NCBI GenBank assembly: GCA_009746045.1
Contig: RPFO01001143.1
Coordinates: 28,501 to 92,500 of the forward strand
From: Mesostigma viride
Lineage: Eukaryota > Streptophyta > Mesostigmatophyceae > Mesostigmatales > Mesostigmataceae
Reading direction: 5' to 3'
DNA: 64,000 bases
Position 1 is the first letter of the stretch. Every line of letters begins with the position of its first letter. The notes under the pieces were generated by a model that saw nothing but the letters and a program-made list of their open reading frames with translations, had not been told where the DNA came from and did not search any database. This document shows, one piece after another, positions 1-11,139 of this stretch. A program made the translations under genes and the position numbers.

Positions 1-365
1 AGGTCGAATTAAGCATAATATCCTTCAAACAATCTGCACGCTCACACCTTGCGTGTGAGTGGCCCAGCAAACATTGCTTCTAATCTTTCCTTTCTATAGA
101 AGAAATCCCTTTGTAGGGCTGCCAGCTCGATCGATTTCGCATTCATTTCAGCGATCTGGCTCCGCACCGCAAATTGTCCCTTTCCATTTTCTGTCCAGTC
201 CTCATAACGTTGACCCGCGCTATTCTACACCACAACTTTAGACACCTGACGCTTTAGACACCTCCTCCTATGGCAGGGTCCCCTTGTCCCATCGCAACCC
301 ACTGGCAAACTTGCGCGCGCCGGGCACCGGCGCGGCGCGATCCGGAAGCTATGTGACACAACTGC
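1..365. other. no supported gene
   Basis: Only short open frames without recognisable motifs are present, and no repeat shared with the rest of the window was seen. The stretch ends where a transposon-derived C-terminal fragment begins. Confidence 0.5.
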
Positions 366-630
366 TTGAAGATGCAGGGCTTCTGGGACTATCCGTACTC
401 CGCGCCTGCATGCATGATTGACAAGGAGAAATGGGCTGCCATCTGCGATAAGCACCTTCCCGAGGAGTATGCTCCTGTTTTCTCCCCACGGGCCCCGCGG
501 CCCGTTGCTAGCCAGGGTAGAAGTCCGCAGGTGGAGGTTATTGGTCCTGACTCAGGATAGCCGCTACACTACCGCCTCGTCTGCCATTACAGTACAGGAC
601 AGCTCGGATGAGGATTACATCCCCATCTAG
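366..630 (+). pseudogene. C-terminal fragment of a transposon protein
   Basis: An open frame from 366 encodes a fragment containing FWDYPYSAPACMIDKEKW and runs into a segment beginning RPVASQGRSP. A 4-bp insertion relative to the copy at 9255-9379 shifts the frame. In that other copy the segment reads on to the acidic C-terminus EDSSDEDYIPI and a stop. The two copies are nearly identical for about 280 bp and both run into the same short 3' repeat. At 9.1 kb the segment follows a Copia-type RNase H remnant, so this is probably the end of a Copia polyprotein, but the N-terminal part here was not recognised. The fragment is not expected to be functional. Confidence 0.5.
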
Positions 631-640
631 AGTGCTTAAC

Positions 641-770
641 GGTTGGGGGATGATGCAGACGATATTTGTTTAAACTTTTGCACATGTAATTATTTTTCTA
701 ATGAGATTAGCATAGTACTCCGTGGCATGCCTTTGCGCATGACACGCAAGTACTTACTTACTTACTACTT
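641..770 (+). repeat. short repeat R, copy 1
   Basis: A segment of about 130 bp starts with GGTTGGGGGATGATGCAG and ends in CTTACTTACTTA. It recurs at 9389-9520 in the same direction and at 5422-5545 and 6475-6600 inverted. The G-rich start just after a stop codon and the following TG would suit a polypurine tract next to a very short LTR, but this is inference. Confidence 0.6.
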
Positions 771-1455
771 ACTTGACGCTATTGGCGAGAAACCGGTCCA
801 CCGTAGCAGAAATGTACCTTGTGGCGAATTATTTAATTTCTGGCGTAGACCGGACACTACACATATGTAGACTGATACCGGCATCTGTCCAGTCAGCCCC
901 CCTTGGAAGCATCGACCCGCACTGTCCAATTGGCACTGCGCCGGGGCGGTTTTCCCGCCTTTTCACGGGCGCGCGTTGGAGAAAAAGGGAAGCAAGACGT
1001 TTTCGCGATTCGCCATGCGACTTTCTACCTCTCAAAGCTCCAATAATAATTATGGCAGATCCTCCGCATTCAAGACCATCGCTTCCAGCCGCTGGTGTTG
1101 GTGTGCACAACTCTCGGCTATCAACCAATACCAGGCGTGCGTGCGCACTCTTGGCGGATCTGAGCACTCGCCTGCGTCCTGGCCGGCTCGCGAAGCCAAG
1201 GAACAGTTGGCAGCAAAAGAAAAAGCAGGCCCTCGTCAACGCAAAAATGAACTCGGGGCAGACAAGATAGCCGGCGTGCAGGTGGAATGGGCTGAGCTTC
1301 AAGCAGCCAGAAACGACAACCATGCTGACAGTGCCAAGGAGGATGGCGTTATCGTTTCCCTTATTCGTCTTGGCTGCAGCACTGTGCAGATCGATCATTG
1401 CCATTTTGGGGAATGTCAGCTCCTCCCGGGTTGACACAGCTGCGTCACAAGAGAG
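771..1455. other. no recognised gene
   Basis: Overlapping open frames exist on both strands (a 221-codon frame at 829-1494 on the minus strand and a 152-codon frame at 976-1434 on the plus strand). Neither shows a domain I recognise. The plus-strand frame has a charged, glutamine-rich stretch around 1180-1310 that could belong to the damaged transposase that follows. Confidence 0.4.
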
Positions 1456-2958
1456 ATGACGAAGCTCCAATCGTGTACAAACCGGCGCATGCATGCTTTC
1501 AATGATGCCACCGTTTCTTTCTTCAAGGCAACCGTGGGTGCCGTGCCAACGGAAGACAGGTTTTCATGCCCTCACAGGCGACCACGGCAGTACGTGCTGG
1601 AAGAGGGGGCTACATGGACCATTGAAGCTAGAGCTACAAGCATTAATTACAAGGAAGCGTGGAAGGAGTACGAGTGACCGGGATCATCCACTAGCTGGAG
1701 CAGCAGAACAAGGAGTCCAAGGTGGCTCTCATGAGCTATACAGCACTTTCACGCAGTATGCCCACTTCGATCTTCTTTCCAGGTCTCAGGCTCTCCAAGA
1801 GCAAGGAGGATGTGTGTGATTGCCTGCACCCGCCTGAAGATCATCCTCAACGACCCGCAAGCTGGAAAGGAGGCGCATGCTGCAGCTCAGGCCGAGCTCG
1901 AGATGCACACGAGCGCAGCCAGGGATCAGCGTCGGTTGATTAGCCAGTTTGCCAAAGCATACGCTGGCAAGCTTTGCCCAGGGGCAAGTCTCCGGCAAGC
2001 GAGATTCTGCCCGACTACCTTGACGGGGACGAGGTGTCATCCGCACCAGCTGATCCTGCAAGCCACACGGGAGACGACATGCAGCTGCAGCCCGCTGCCG
2101 GTGCTAGTGATGACCCCGATGTCGTGGAGATCACACCTCCTTTCTCACGCATGGCGATTTCAGTCAGACGATCATGGTGAGCTGATAATGGACCGTGAAG
2201 TGGTCATGGTAGTTGACTCGCCGCCTCTCGATGTCGCCCCCACCGAGCTTCCCACCATGGCAACAGAGCACACCACTGGGCCCAGCAGTGCCCCGGACCG
2301 TAGCACTCAAGTCCTCATGCAGTGCGCGGAGGATTATGGGCAGGGCATCGCGCTGCCACACTGCGGGTACCGTCGGCCAGCTAGGCTGTGACTACTACCT
2401 GTCCAACCTCATGCTCATGCTGTACGTGATTGCAGACATCTCGCGGCAGGCGGATCATGTCATCAGGACTGTACGACGAGAGATGCCAGAACAAGGGGGC
2501 AGATGCGTTGTGCTCTATGCGCCTGGCATTCCACATCAATTCACAGAATGAGTGCTTGGCCGCAAACATGGCGCCTCCAGGCTATTTTATCTCCATCCGC
2601 GACAACTGCGTGGGGCAGAATAAGAGCAACGCCACGCTCAAGTAATTGCCTAGTGCCTGCTGTCCTTGCTGCTCTACAAGCGCGTCCTCATCATCTACTT
2701 CATCCCCGACCACAGCCACATGATTGCTGACCAGGTCGTTTCTTGGGCAAAGCGCTGGTTGGCGACACAGAACCTGTACCTTCCTTCAGAGATCATCGAA
2801 CGAATGAAGGCGGTGAAGGGCCTGCAGCCGCACGTCATCGACCAGTCGAGGATGCGCAGCGCCCGGCCTTAAATCTCCGGCTTCAAGCCCTTCCTCGACA
2901 AGTACTTCAAGGACCTGCCGCCCGATTTCACGCAGAACTACGTCTTTGAGTTCTAATA
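1456..2958 (+). pseudogene. decayed DUF7869-like transposase
   Basis: Pieces of one protein can be followed through several frames. Near 1720-1960 a segment reads ALMSYTALSRSMP, then a cysteine-rich CTRLKIIL, then ELEMHTSAARDQRR. Near 2590 comes RDNCVGQNKSNATLK. From 2666 LLYKRVLIIYFIPDHSHMIADQ is followed by a C-terminal portion ending near DFTQNYVFEF at about 2956. The pattern DNC-GQNK followed about 35 residues later by DHSH--AD fits the DUF7869 group of eukaryotic transposon proteins (family recalled, not searched). Several frameshifts and stops show it is dead. Its 3' end is duplicated at 5551-5712. Confidence 0.55.
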
Positions 2959-3309
2959 GATGGAAAGGCGCGAATGCAGCATTTGGTGACAACCCCTGAC
3001 AGTGAGGCGGAGGAGTATGAGCTGTGTTCTAATCCGGAGGCAACCGTGAAAGCGGCCTGCAGCCTGGGAGCTCTTTGGGGAGGACCCGGGCCTGCCACCT
3101 GGGTTTGACCCGCGAGATGTATCCGGCTGCCCAGGACACCCGCACAACACCTTGAAATTTATGGCCTTTTTTAAACATAAATTATGGCCCATGGCAAGTT
3201 TATTGTCAGATTGACCTAGGATTGGATCCCACCACTCCCCGGGATGTGTCTGGCTAGTGGTGGAGTAGTTGAGTCAAAATGTTAAGTTTACATGGTACTC
3301 CCTGCTTAA
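2794..3309 (+). repeat. block A, copy 1 (transposase 3' end and flank)
   Basis: This block is nearly identical to 5551-6066 at a constant offset of 2757 bp. It holds the last codons of the transposase remnant and about 350 bp of downstream DNA and ends at a TTAA. Here a 1.7-kb element interrupts the sequence right after the TTAA; in the second copy block B follows directly. Confidence 0.85.
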
Positions 3310-5008
3310 CCCCTAAATGGGCGGAAATGCTGCCGATAAATCGGCAGTAACTCACCTATTTTGTAAACCAGCCCCTGTACAACCTAGCAATATCCAATGG
3401 CTGTCCTTGGGGGGCAAGCATGTCCATGAGTTGCCCTAAGCCATGATATATCACAACCTCACATATATTCATCGTAGGCCATGTATAACTGCCGTCAAAG
3501 TCAGGGGGGTCAAGACGAGCGTTTTCATTTTTGGTAGAATGCGCATTTTGAATTATGTTGTAAGAGCTAGGCACCTACCACTTCAGGGATGATAAACAAT
3601 TAGTTGCTGAACAGTTTGAGCCATTGGGGTCATCATTTGGGTGGGTATACCAGCAGTTACACCCAGTACAGCCCATAGAGGTACCGTTGGTAAAAAGCAA
3701 CCAAGGGGGTAGGAGTGGGCATACTACCTACTAATACCTACTAATATGGCCCCCAACCATGCCAAACAATACATTTCCCTTCCACAATGATGGGGAAACA
3801 TAACTGCATCATCACACTGCCCTTACATGGCACCTATGTGCAGGTGCCACCTTGTCCATGCACGTAGGTAACGTGGTACGGATACCCTACGCAAGGCATG
3901 CATTCTAGGAGGCAGCCACCAACAAACTAGTGATTTTAAGCCTATTTCAGCCTGCCCTAGCAAGGATAAACTAGGCCTAAGCTGCTATAGCTTTCCAGGT
4001 GATGGCCAGCACACCTGGTGGCACATGCTGACAATGGGAAGCTTCTACTCACCGGTTACATGCTTGATGATGCCACAGAGACCAGCCAACTGCCTCACAC
4101 TCATGCAATATGTGTGTGGGAAATGTATAACAAACATATATGGAGGTATTCAAACCCATACAGCCTCTAAAACTTATCACCATCACCCTGTGGCAGGTCA
4201 ACTGACTGAGGGAAGCATCTAAGAAGGGTGTTTTAGAAAGGGGCCAGGCCAGGGTCAAGAAAGAGGATGAATAATGCAAAAAGAATGTGCTACACAAGCT
4301 AGAACGTATATATAAACGTCAAACATCGATAGGAAAACGATGCTTAAGCTTTACCAGGCATGGATGGCGTTACCTTGGCCCAGGCGGTGGCCGCAAAATG
4401 GCGCATTTCGGCACACCAAAGTTGTGCAGCATGGTCGCTGGATTCGGCGATTTCTGGCCACCCTTGCACGTTTACGACTAATATGTATCATAAAAAGTAC
4501 AAAGAAACCGATATATCCTTTAAAATACGCCGGAAAGGTATTGCTGTCAACGTTTCTATCGTCCGGCCTGATCGCAGTTTTTTCCAGCAAGAACGCTGCC
4601 GACACCTATCAAATGGCATTCCCGCGAACCAAAAATTGGCCTGTATGATCTTTAGGACGTATAAAATCAATATCCTAAGTTTGGCCAGAAAATTCGAACG
4701 CAAACGTAAATGCCATGCGTGGGCGCAAGCCGCCATGGCCAGGTCGTCGTTTTCCGGAATGCACGTTGTACGTGAAAAAGTACCCTGACCCCTTGTACTT
4801 TGACGGTCTGGAACACCTGTTAAACTTGGTCAAAATATAGCAAACCCTAGTATCATGTTCTGGAGAAACTTATAAACTTTCATTCTTCTCAGCTAAACGT
4901 TTCCTAATTCCCAATAGTATTCTCGCAAACTGGTCCCCCGAGTAGGTGCCGACAAATCGGCTGTAAGTCACTTTTTGGCGGAAAATCGGCAGCAAGACCA
5001 TTTAGGGG
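3310..5008. mobile_element. non-autonomous piggyBac-like element, 1699 bp
   Basis: The element is flanked by TTAA at 3306-3309 and 5009-5012. It begins CCCCTAAATGG and ends with the exact inverse CCATTTAGGGG. Subterminal sequences also match imperfectly as inverted repeats containing ATCGGCAG-type motifs. The paralogous sequence at 6063-6066 keeps a single TTAA joining the same two flanks, which is the empty site. TTAA duplication and ends beginning CCC are hallmarks of piggyBac transposition. No transposase motif was seen inside (the frames at 4340-4790 are unrecognised), so it would need an enzyme in trans. The 40.4-53.1 kb element has different terminal bases and is probably not the direct source. 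Confidence 0.85.
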
Positions 5009-5545
5009 TTAAGTTAACTCCAGATCCAAGGCCAAAACTGGCCACCTAAACCACTTGCACTTGCATAGAAACAATAGCTGATCTCAGATTATGCTGTAAC
5101 TCTGCAGTGGTGATGAATAATAGTTTTTCTGACCTTGTACAAAGTTCTACGCCATTTGGAGCCCTACTAGTTGCAGTGACAAATGCTAGCAAAATTTTGA
5201 AATCAATATTTAACCCAAATAACGTCAGAATGCCACCAAAACTTATTGCCATTAAGCCAGCACCTGAAGCAAGGTCTCAACAAGCCATGAGCAAGAATTC
5301 AGATCATGCAGAGCCCAAAATGGTGACATTTGCCAGCAATTGTCACCATTTTTTGCTTTTTTTCTCACAATTTCAACAACATTAACCACCAAAACATTCT
5401 CCAATTAAGCTGGGGCATAAATAAGTAAGTAAGTACTTGCGTGTCATGCGCAAAGGCATGCCACGGAGTACTATGCTAATCTCATTAGAAAAATAATTAC
5501 ACAAAAGTTTAAACAAATATCGTCTGCATGCATCATCCCCCAACG
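5009..5545 (+). repeat. block B, copy 1
   Basis: This block is repeated nearly exactly at 6063-6600, offset 1054 bp. It begins at the TTAA junction GTTAACTCCAG, contains a 92-codon open frame (5107-5385) and its 68-codon antisense that match nothing I know, and ends with an inverted copy of repeat R (5422-5545). The order B-A-B from 5009 to 6600 implies tandem duplication of a unit of about 1.05 kb. Confidence 0.85.
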
Positions 5546-5550
5546 GATCA

Positions 5551-6066
5551 CATCGAACGAATGAAGGCGGTGAAGGGCCTGCAGCCGCACGTCATCGACC
5601 AGTCGAGGATGCGCAGCGCCCGGCCTTAAATCTCCGGCTTCAAGCCCTTCCTCGACAAGTACTTCAAGGACCTGCCGCCCCATTTCACGCAGAACTACGT
5701 CTTTGAGTTCTAATAGATGGAAAGGCGCGAATGCAGCATTTGGTGACAACCCCTGACAGTGAGGCGGAGGAGTATGAGCTGTGTTCTAATCCGGAGGCAA
5801 CCGTGAAAGCGGCCTGCAGCCTGGGAGCTCTTTGGGGAGGACCCGGGCCTGCCACCTGGGTTTGACCCGCGAGATGTATCCGGCTGCCCAGGACACCCGC
5901 ACAACACCTTGAAATTTATGGCCTTTTTTAAACATAAATTATGGCCCATGGCAAGTTTATTGTCAGATTGACCTAGGATTGGATCCCACCACTCCCCGGG
6001 ATGTGTCTGGCTAGTGGTGGAGTAGTTGAGTCAAAATGTTAAGTTTACATGGTACTCCCTTCTTAA
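5551..6066 (+). repeat. block A, copy 2 with uninterrupted TTAA site
   Basis: This is the second copy of block A, with only a few substitutions. At 6063-6066 the TTAA is followed directly by GTTAACTCCAG, so it preserves the pre-insertion state of the locus occupied by the 1.7-kb element at 3310-5008. Confidence 0.85.
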
Positions 6067-6600
6067 GTTAACTCCAGATCCAAGGCCAAAACTGGCCACC
6101 TAAACCACTTGCACTTGCATAGAAACAATAGCTGATCTCAGATTATGCTGTAACTCTGCAGTGGTGATGAATAATAGTTTTTCTGACCTTGTACAAAGTT
6201 CTACGCCATTTGGAGCCCTACTAGTTGCAGTGACAAATGCTAGCAAAATTTTGAAATCAATATTTAACCCAAATAACGTCAGAATGCCACCAAAACTTAT
6301 TGCCATTAAGCCAGCACCTGAAGCAAGGTCTCAACAAGCCATGAGCAAGAATTCAGATCATGCAGAGCCCAAAATGGTGACATTTGCCAGCAATTGTCAC
6401 CATTTTTTGCTTTTTTTCTCACAATTTCAACAACATTAACCACCAAAACATTCTCCAATTAAGCTGGGGCATAAATAAGTAAGTAAGTACTTGCGTGTCA
6501 TGCGCAAAGGCATGCCACGGAGTACTATGCTAATCTCATTAGAAAAATAATTACACAAAAGTTTAAACAAATATCGTCTGCATGCATCATCCCCCAACCG
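6063..6600 (+). repeat. block B, copy 2
   Basis: This copy is nearly identical to 5009-5545 and carries the same small open frames (6161-6439 and its antisense). It ends in inverted repeat R, which here extends to 6631 and includes the inverted coding tail found at 600-640 and 9350-9380. Confidence 0.85.
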
Positions 6601-6631
6601 TTAAGCACTAGATGGGGATGTAATCCTCATC

Positions 6632-7235
6632 AAGCTGGGGCATGTGCATCATTTAAATCTTTGCAGGCAACTCAAGAATGACTAGTACATACAGTGTGCA
6701 AAAACTTGGTGCATGTTTATGCCACACGGGTCCGCTGTGCTAGATTTTTAAAGGCCTACCTCCACGAGGATGCCAATGAAAGTGCTTAATTGGCTATGGG
6801 ATGGCACCACACCCCTCTATGTTAGGACACCCAAAATCTGGGAGCCTCTTGTAGGAAAGAAGTTTATGCGGCTGATAAAGGCGGTTGATGGGACCGTACG
6901 TGGCTCGTCCACGGGCTTGGCGCCTGAGCCTAGAGCGCCTTCTCGATCCTTGACTGTCACGGCTGGCACGGTGTATGTACAGCACTTGACTTGGACCCCG
7001 GCCTCCTTGTTTGTGGGCGTCTGGGAGGCCGAGCTGGTGTTTGTGTTCGTGCATCATTGCAGATGACTGTGATTGCTTTGGCCCGCGTGAATGGATTGCC
7101 TGGTTCCATAGTGCTCATCGTGCATGCCAGGTACCCTGTGAGCAAGCTTATTTTCCGTGAGCCGGGCGAGGTGGTTCAGTTCATGGGCATGGACACAGTC
7201 TGTCATGGATCACGATGAGCACGGCAAGTGGGCGA
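6632..7235. other. no recognised gene
   Basis: A plus-strand frame at 6770-7066 (98 codons, containing WLWDGTTPLYVRTPKIWEPL) and short frames after it show no family I recognise. They could be further transposon debris. Confidence 0.4.
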
Positions 7236-7460
7236 TAGTTAGGTTAAATAGTGCCGGAACCTTTTGCCCACTGAGGCAAATCGGTCCGTCACACTATTTT
7301 GCCCGGAATAACCACTTCCGAGCACCCAAGTTAATTCGGCCTCCGGGCAAAATAGTGTGACGGACCGATTTGCCTCAGTGGGCAAAAGGTTCCGGCACTA
7401 TTTAACCTAACTAAAACCTGTGCACCTTGGAGGTCAGGGGTTCGAATCCTCACTGAGGCA
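7236..7460 (+). mobile_element. foldback element 1 with tRNA-type A and B boxes
   Basis: Arms 7236-7306 and 7343-7413 are perfect 71-bp inverted repeats around a 36-nt spacer. The right arm holds TGGGCAAAAGG (7379-7389), one mismatch from the pol III A-box consensus. A perfect B box, GGTTCGAATCC, lies at 7439-7449. GCCTCAG (7372-7378) can pair over seven bases with CTGAGGC (7453-7459), as in a tRNA acceptor stem, giving an 89-nt tRNA-like body. A D arm is not convincing, so a tRNA-derived SINE or MITE is more likely than a working tRNA gene. The second element at 7815-8085 has the same layout. Confidence 0.7.
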
Positions 7461-7814
7461 GCTCAGTTGCTTCAGCCCAATTAGGGCAGCTATGACTGCA
7501 GGACTTGCTTGGTTAAGGAGGTGATGAGCAGCAGTGGGCCGCTTCTTGCGTCTGAGTGTGGGACATTGCGTGGCAAGCTCAATTGGCTGCATGGCCTGCA
7601 CCACTAGCCCTGATTTGGCTGTCCTTAGCCGACTGCCTGACAATGCATGTACTGTGCCTTAGTGACCACGTGCGGTGATTGTGCAGTACCTCCTGGCCTC
7701 ACCTGGGTTGATGTTACAAGGTGTAGACGTACTGGGATAAGCCCGTGGAGCTTGTGTCAATTATTGCGACAGTTCCCTAGATGCCCGCGTGCTCACCAAG
7801 ATGCGTGGTAGGAG
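7461..7814. other. spacer between the two foldback elements
   Basis: No gene is recognised. The sequence contains short unremarkable open frames and could include the body of the tRNA-derived element 3' of the B box. Confidence 0.4.
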
Positions 7815-8085
7815 TTAGTTAGGTTAATATTGTGCGGAAACCTTTTTGCCACTTGGCTTCTAAGGTTCCGCACAATATTACCAGCGATAACCACTCGCTG
7901 GTACACTCAAGTTCATGCCGGCATGAACTAATTGAGTGTACCAGCGAGTGGTTATCGCTGGTAATATTGTGCGGAACCTTAGAAGCCAAGTGGCAAAAAG
8001 GTTTCCGAACAATATTAACTAACCTAACTATAAGACCTTGACCCTTGCGGGGCGCAGGTTCGAATCCACTCGAAAGCGGATTATT
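7815..8085 (+). mobile_element. foldback element 2 with tRNA-type A and B boxes
   Basis: Arms of about 105 bp (about 7817-7919 and 7922-8029) are inverted copies with a few differences and almost no loop; the centre reads CATGCCGGCATG. Each arm also contains a smaller inverted pair (AATATTGTGCGGAA and its complement), so the whole could form a cruciform. A perfect A box, TGGCAAAAAGG, is at 7991-8001 and a perfect B box, GGTTCGAATCC, at 8057-8067. The outer arm ends and the ATAACCACT core are related to element 1, so they form one family. Confidence 0.7.
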
Positions 8086-9050
8086 TGGGGAATAATTCGT
8101 TCTGATTTGGCACCCGGTCTATTTGTTTTGTTGTTATTGCATATGCAGGCGCACCGACATCAGCCGGTGCCCTGTTGTCTGGCGGATGGCGCTGATCATC
8201 ATCGTCGCCCCAAAGATATAGATTCTTTTTTCTTTTCTTTTTTTTTTTTTTTCTCCATTCGGCCGCGGTTTGAACCATTGTTGAGTTTGAGGTTGCTGAA
8301 GAGCATGTTTGTAAAATTCAAGATAGGAATGATAACGAGCGACGTAACTAGTATAATGCTTGAGACCACTGAAGGTTGTTGGGAATGAATTGCTTCCTCA
8401 TTAGCCGATAACTTTCCCCTTTAATTATCAACGTTCCTCTCACTGGCCGCGCCGCCGGCGCCAGTGACCGTTGGGTGCAGACCGTTGGCCCGAGGCCGCA
8501 CGATGACAGGTAGCAGTCTAGTCACAGCATCGTGTGATCACAGCTAGATCAATCTACTCTGCAGTACGTTCCCTATCTAGGATACTCTAGTACCGTCCAA
8601 TGGCAGGACGCTGCGTATACTGGGTACTGACATCTGTCACGTACCCCAGTACCCAACGTACCTATCTAGTAGGGAAATGTATGTGTCTCGACTAGCAGTC
8701 CTATCTGCATAGCCCACGTACGTGGTATTTATATTCACATACCAACGTAGGTTTACAAGGCTTATTCATACGTTGTATTCGAAATGCCTTACTTAGTGTG
8801 CAGCAAAGCATGGAGACTAACTGTAGGTGCGCTGCTGTCACTACCAATGATTTGCAACGCTGACCATGCAACCCACGATGTCTTCCATCTTTGCATGGTA
8901 TTCCCGTTTGCACCGCCGCGTGTATGTGGGATCCGACACCGCGCTGAGGCGCGCGCATACTGTGAGGCTGCGAGCGAGCTGTCCTGCTTCCAAGCGCTGA
9001 TTTAATTGCTGGATTCTCGCGGTGGGCGGCACCACTCCGCATCTCCGTCG
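8086..9050. other. no recognised gene
   Basis: Contains a T-rich run around 8226-8253 and small open frames without recognisable domains. A GTACC-rich stretch at 8560-8690 has imperfect inverted symmetry. Confidence 0.4.
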
Positions 9051-9379
9051 CGTGATACGCACCGGGACAGCCAAGCGGTTGTTGACTTCATCGAGAACCC
9101 TTATGCCCGCACACGGGACTTGGACTCGGCCTCAGGGTCAAGGAGTTCTCTGATTGTGTCAGTACCCAGCTTGTGCCGGGCGAAAGGAACTACTCCGATG
9201 CCCTTACTAAACTGTATAGCTCAGCTAACTAAGGCACAGTACCCGCTTCTCGGCCCGTTGCTAGCCAGGGTAGAAGTCCGCAGGTGGAGGTTATTGGTCC
9301 TGAGGATAGCCGCTACACTACCGCCTCGTCTGCCATTACAGTAGAGGACAGCTCGGATGAGGATTACATCCCCATCTAG
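9051..9379 (+). pseudogene. Copia polyprotein C-terminus, frameshifted
   Basis: The frame starting near 9054 reads DSQAVVDFIENPYARTRDLD, which aligns with the RNase H end of the Copia element at 41.3-47.4 kb (DSQSCLAFLDNPYARSQDVD). After a frameshift the match resumes as PGERNYSDALTKLY, equivalent to the NPADALTK signature. A stop follows, then the segment ending EDSSDEDYIPI that is shared with 490-630. It is a diverged Copia lineage different from the intact one. Confidence 0.65.
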
Positions 9380-9388
9380 TGCTTAACG

Positions 9389-9520
9389 GTTGGGGGATGA
9401 TGCAGACGATATTTGTTTAAACTTTTGCACATGTAATTATTTTTCTAATGAGATTAGCATAGATAGTACTCCGTGGCATGCCTTTGCGCATGACACGCAA
9501 GTACTTACTTACTTACTTAC
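9389..9520 (+). repeat. short repeat R, copy 4
   Basis: Same sequence and direction as 641-770, with a 4-bp ATAG duplication near 9463. It directly follows the end of the Copia fragment. Confidence 0.6.
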
Positions 9521-11139
9521 CCGCTTCTGCGACACACGATGAATAGGCTATCACTGGGTCAGTCTTCGCACTAGTTGATCGAGTACGTAGCGTTGAACCA
9601 TGAATGGCCCCGCGCCACGGTTTTTCAGCCTTGGTAGGTTTTCCCCGGGAGTGACTACCTATTGTATAATAATAATGTTCAGTGGGCATTACCCTCTGAG
9701 ACTATATGTCGGTGCATGTTGTAGTTGCTATTCATGATGGCATGGCCCGCGCGGCTGTTAATGACTGATAAGCGTACGCTGGCCATCTTTGCCACATGAA
9801 AAAGAAAAAGTGCTGGAGTTGTAAAGCATTATGTATACTAATGATGCTGGGCAGGGCTCGAAAAAATACTGTCGGAACGACACATTGAAATAAACGTATG
9901 CATTCTTCTGCCCCGGTTTTCTGTTATTATGCAATATATCAGTTTGCCGCACGTGATGTTGATTACCTGGATGCGAACCATGAATCCGGCGCGACTCATG
10001 TCGCTGGCCAAAATGGTTGCCACAATGGTTGCAGTCTTGCAAGCCACAGGTTGTTTAGATATAACCATGGCAGACTTAAGTTTAGCGTCTGGTGTCTAGA
10101 AGGTTTCATGTGCACAACGCATACACTGCATTGCCATACTTGTAACGACATTGCAGGATAAGGTTTCTAGGCATCTCGATCTAGAAGGTTGGCGCTGTAA
10201 ATGTATAAACTAAAGCAATAAACAGCGGCCAAGGAGCCGCAGCCATTGCAATGCAACCAAACCATGCATTCCAAAGTCATTCTCAACTGAGCCAGAATTA
10301 GGGCCAGCACCCGAAGCAGCGGCAGGCAGCAGGGCCTAAGTTGGCAATGCGGGCACCGAGCACTGCCTTTTGCTCACTCCTTTCCAACCGGGCTGCCTCA
10401 GCCGCCTGAAGCCTCCCGATCAGGCCTTCTACATTAACTCCCAGACTGCGGGCATGCAAAATGTGGCTCCAGCTTGTTGCATGGGGATGTGGCCGAGATG
10501 GCCGACAGCACGATCCTTGCTAAAGGTGCCCTGCTTGCCGAACTTGTAAGTAATCGCACAGCTTGCACGCCCACCTCTGGCCGACTACCATGTCCGGCTT
10601 CCCCACGAACGGTCTTTTCCACCTCGTCAATCAGGTGGAGGTATTGATACTCGATCCTCTCCCCTTCTGACGACTGGAACTCTATAGGCATGGTCGCCTC
10701 TTATAATTAGGATTGCCTGGCGCACAATGCATATGAACCGTCGCACCATGCACCCTCTATTGGCTTTAATTGCGTCGTCACTCTTCTGCGTCTTCTGGAA
10801 TTAGTGCACCCGTCCCTAAACCTTATGATTCTTCCATGCTGTCCTTTTACAGCTTTTCTCCAGCGCAATAACAAATCCTGTCAAAAAATGTAAAAAGGCA
10901 CACCGTCACGCGTGTACTAGCAAGCAGCTATATGCACTCGCTGCAATTTCAGCAATTTCAGCACCACCGACAGGTCTGGGCCTCTCCCAGCCCACCGCGT
11001 GACACGTCCGTGACCTCCAAAAATCGGCTAAGTCCAAATTGAAAAACAGTGAAAATCGTACGTACGGCGTACGCGGTCCAAAGTGCCAGTACCGTGGAAT
11101 ACGGCGTATTTTCTTACCCGAGGTGCCATACAAACCAAC
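9521..11139. other. no recognised gene
   Basis: Several frames of 85-94 codons exist, for example 9758-10042 and 10434-10691 on the minus strand, but none has a family signature. The right part (about 11030-11139) borders the repeat shared with 49.1 kb and in one minus-strand frame still reads FFGTF-PLC as that copy does. Confidence 0.4.

Noticed and set aside
829..1494. 221-codon minus-strand frame as a gene
   Set aside because: No domain, it overlaps an equally long plus-strand frame, and it lies among decayed transposon DNA.
7372..7460. A functional tRNA gene
   Set aside because: Acceptor pairing and A/B boxes exist, but no acceptable D arm or anticodon arm could be folded by eye and the T stem has a mismatch.
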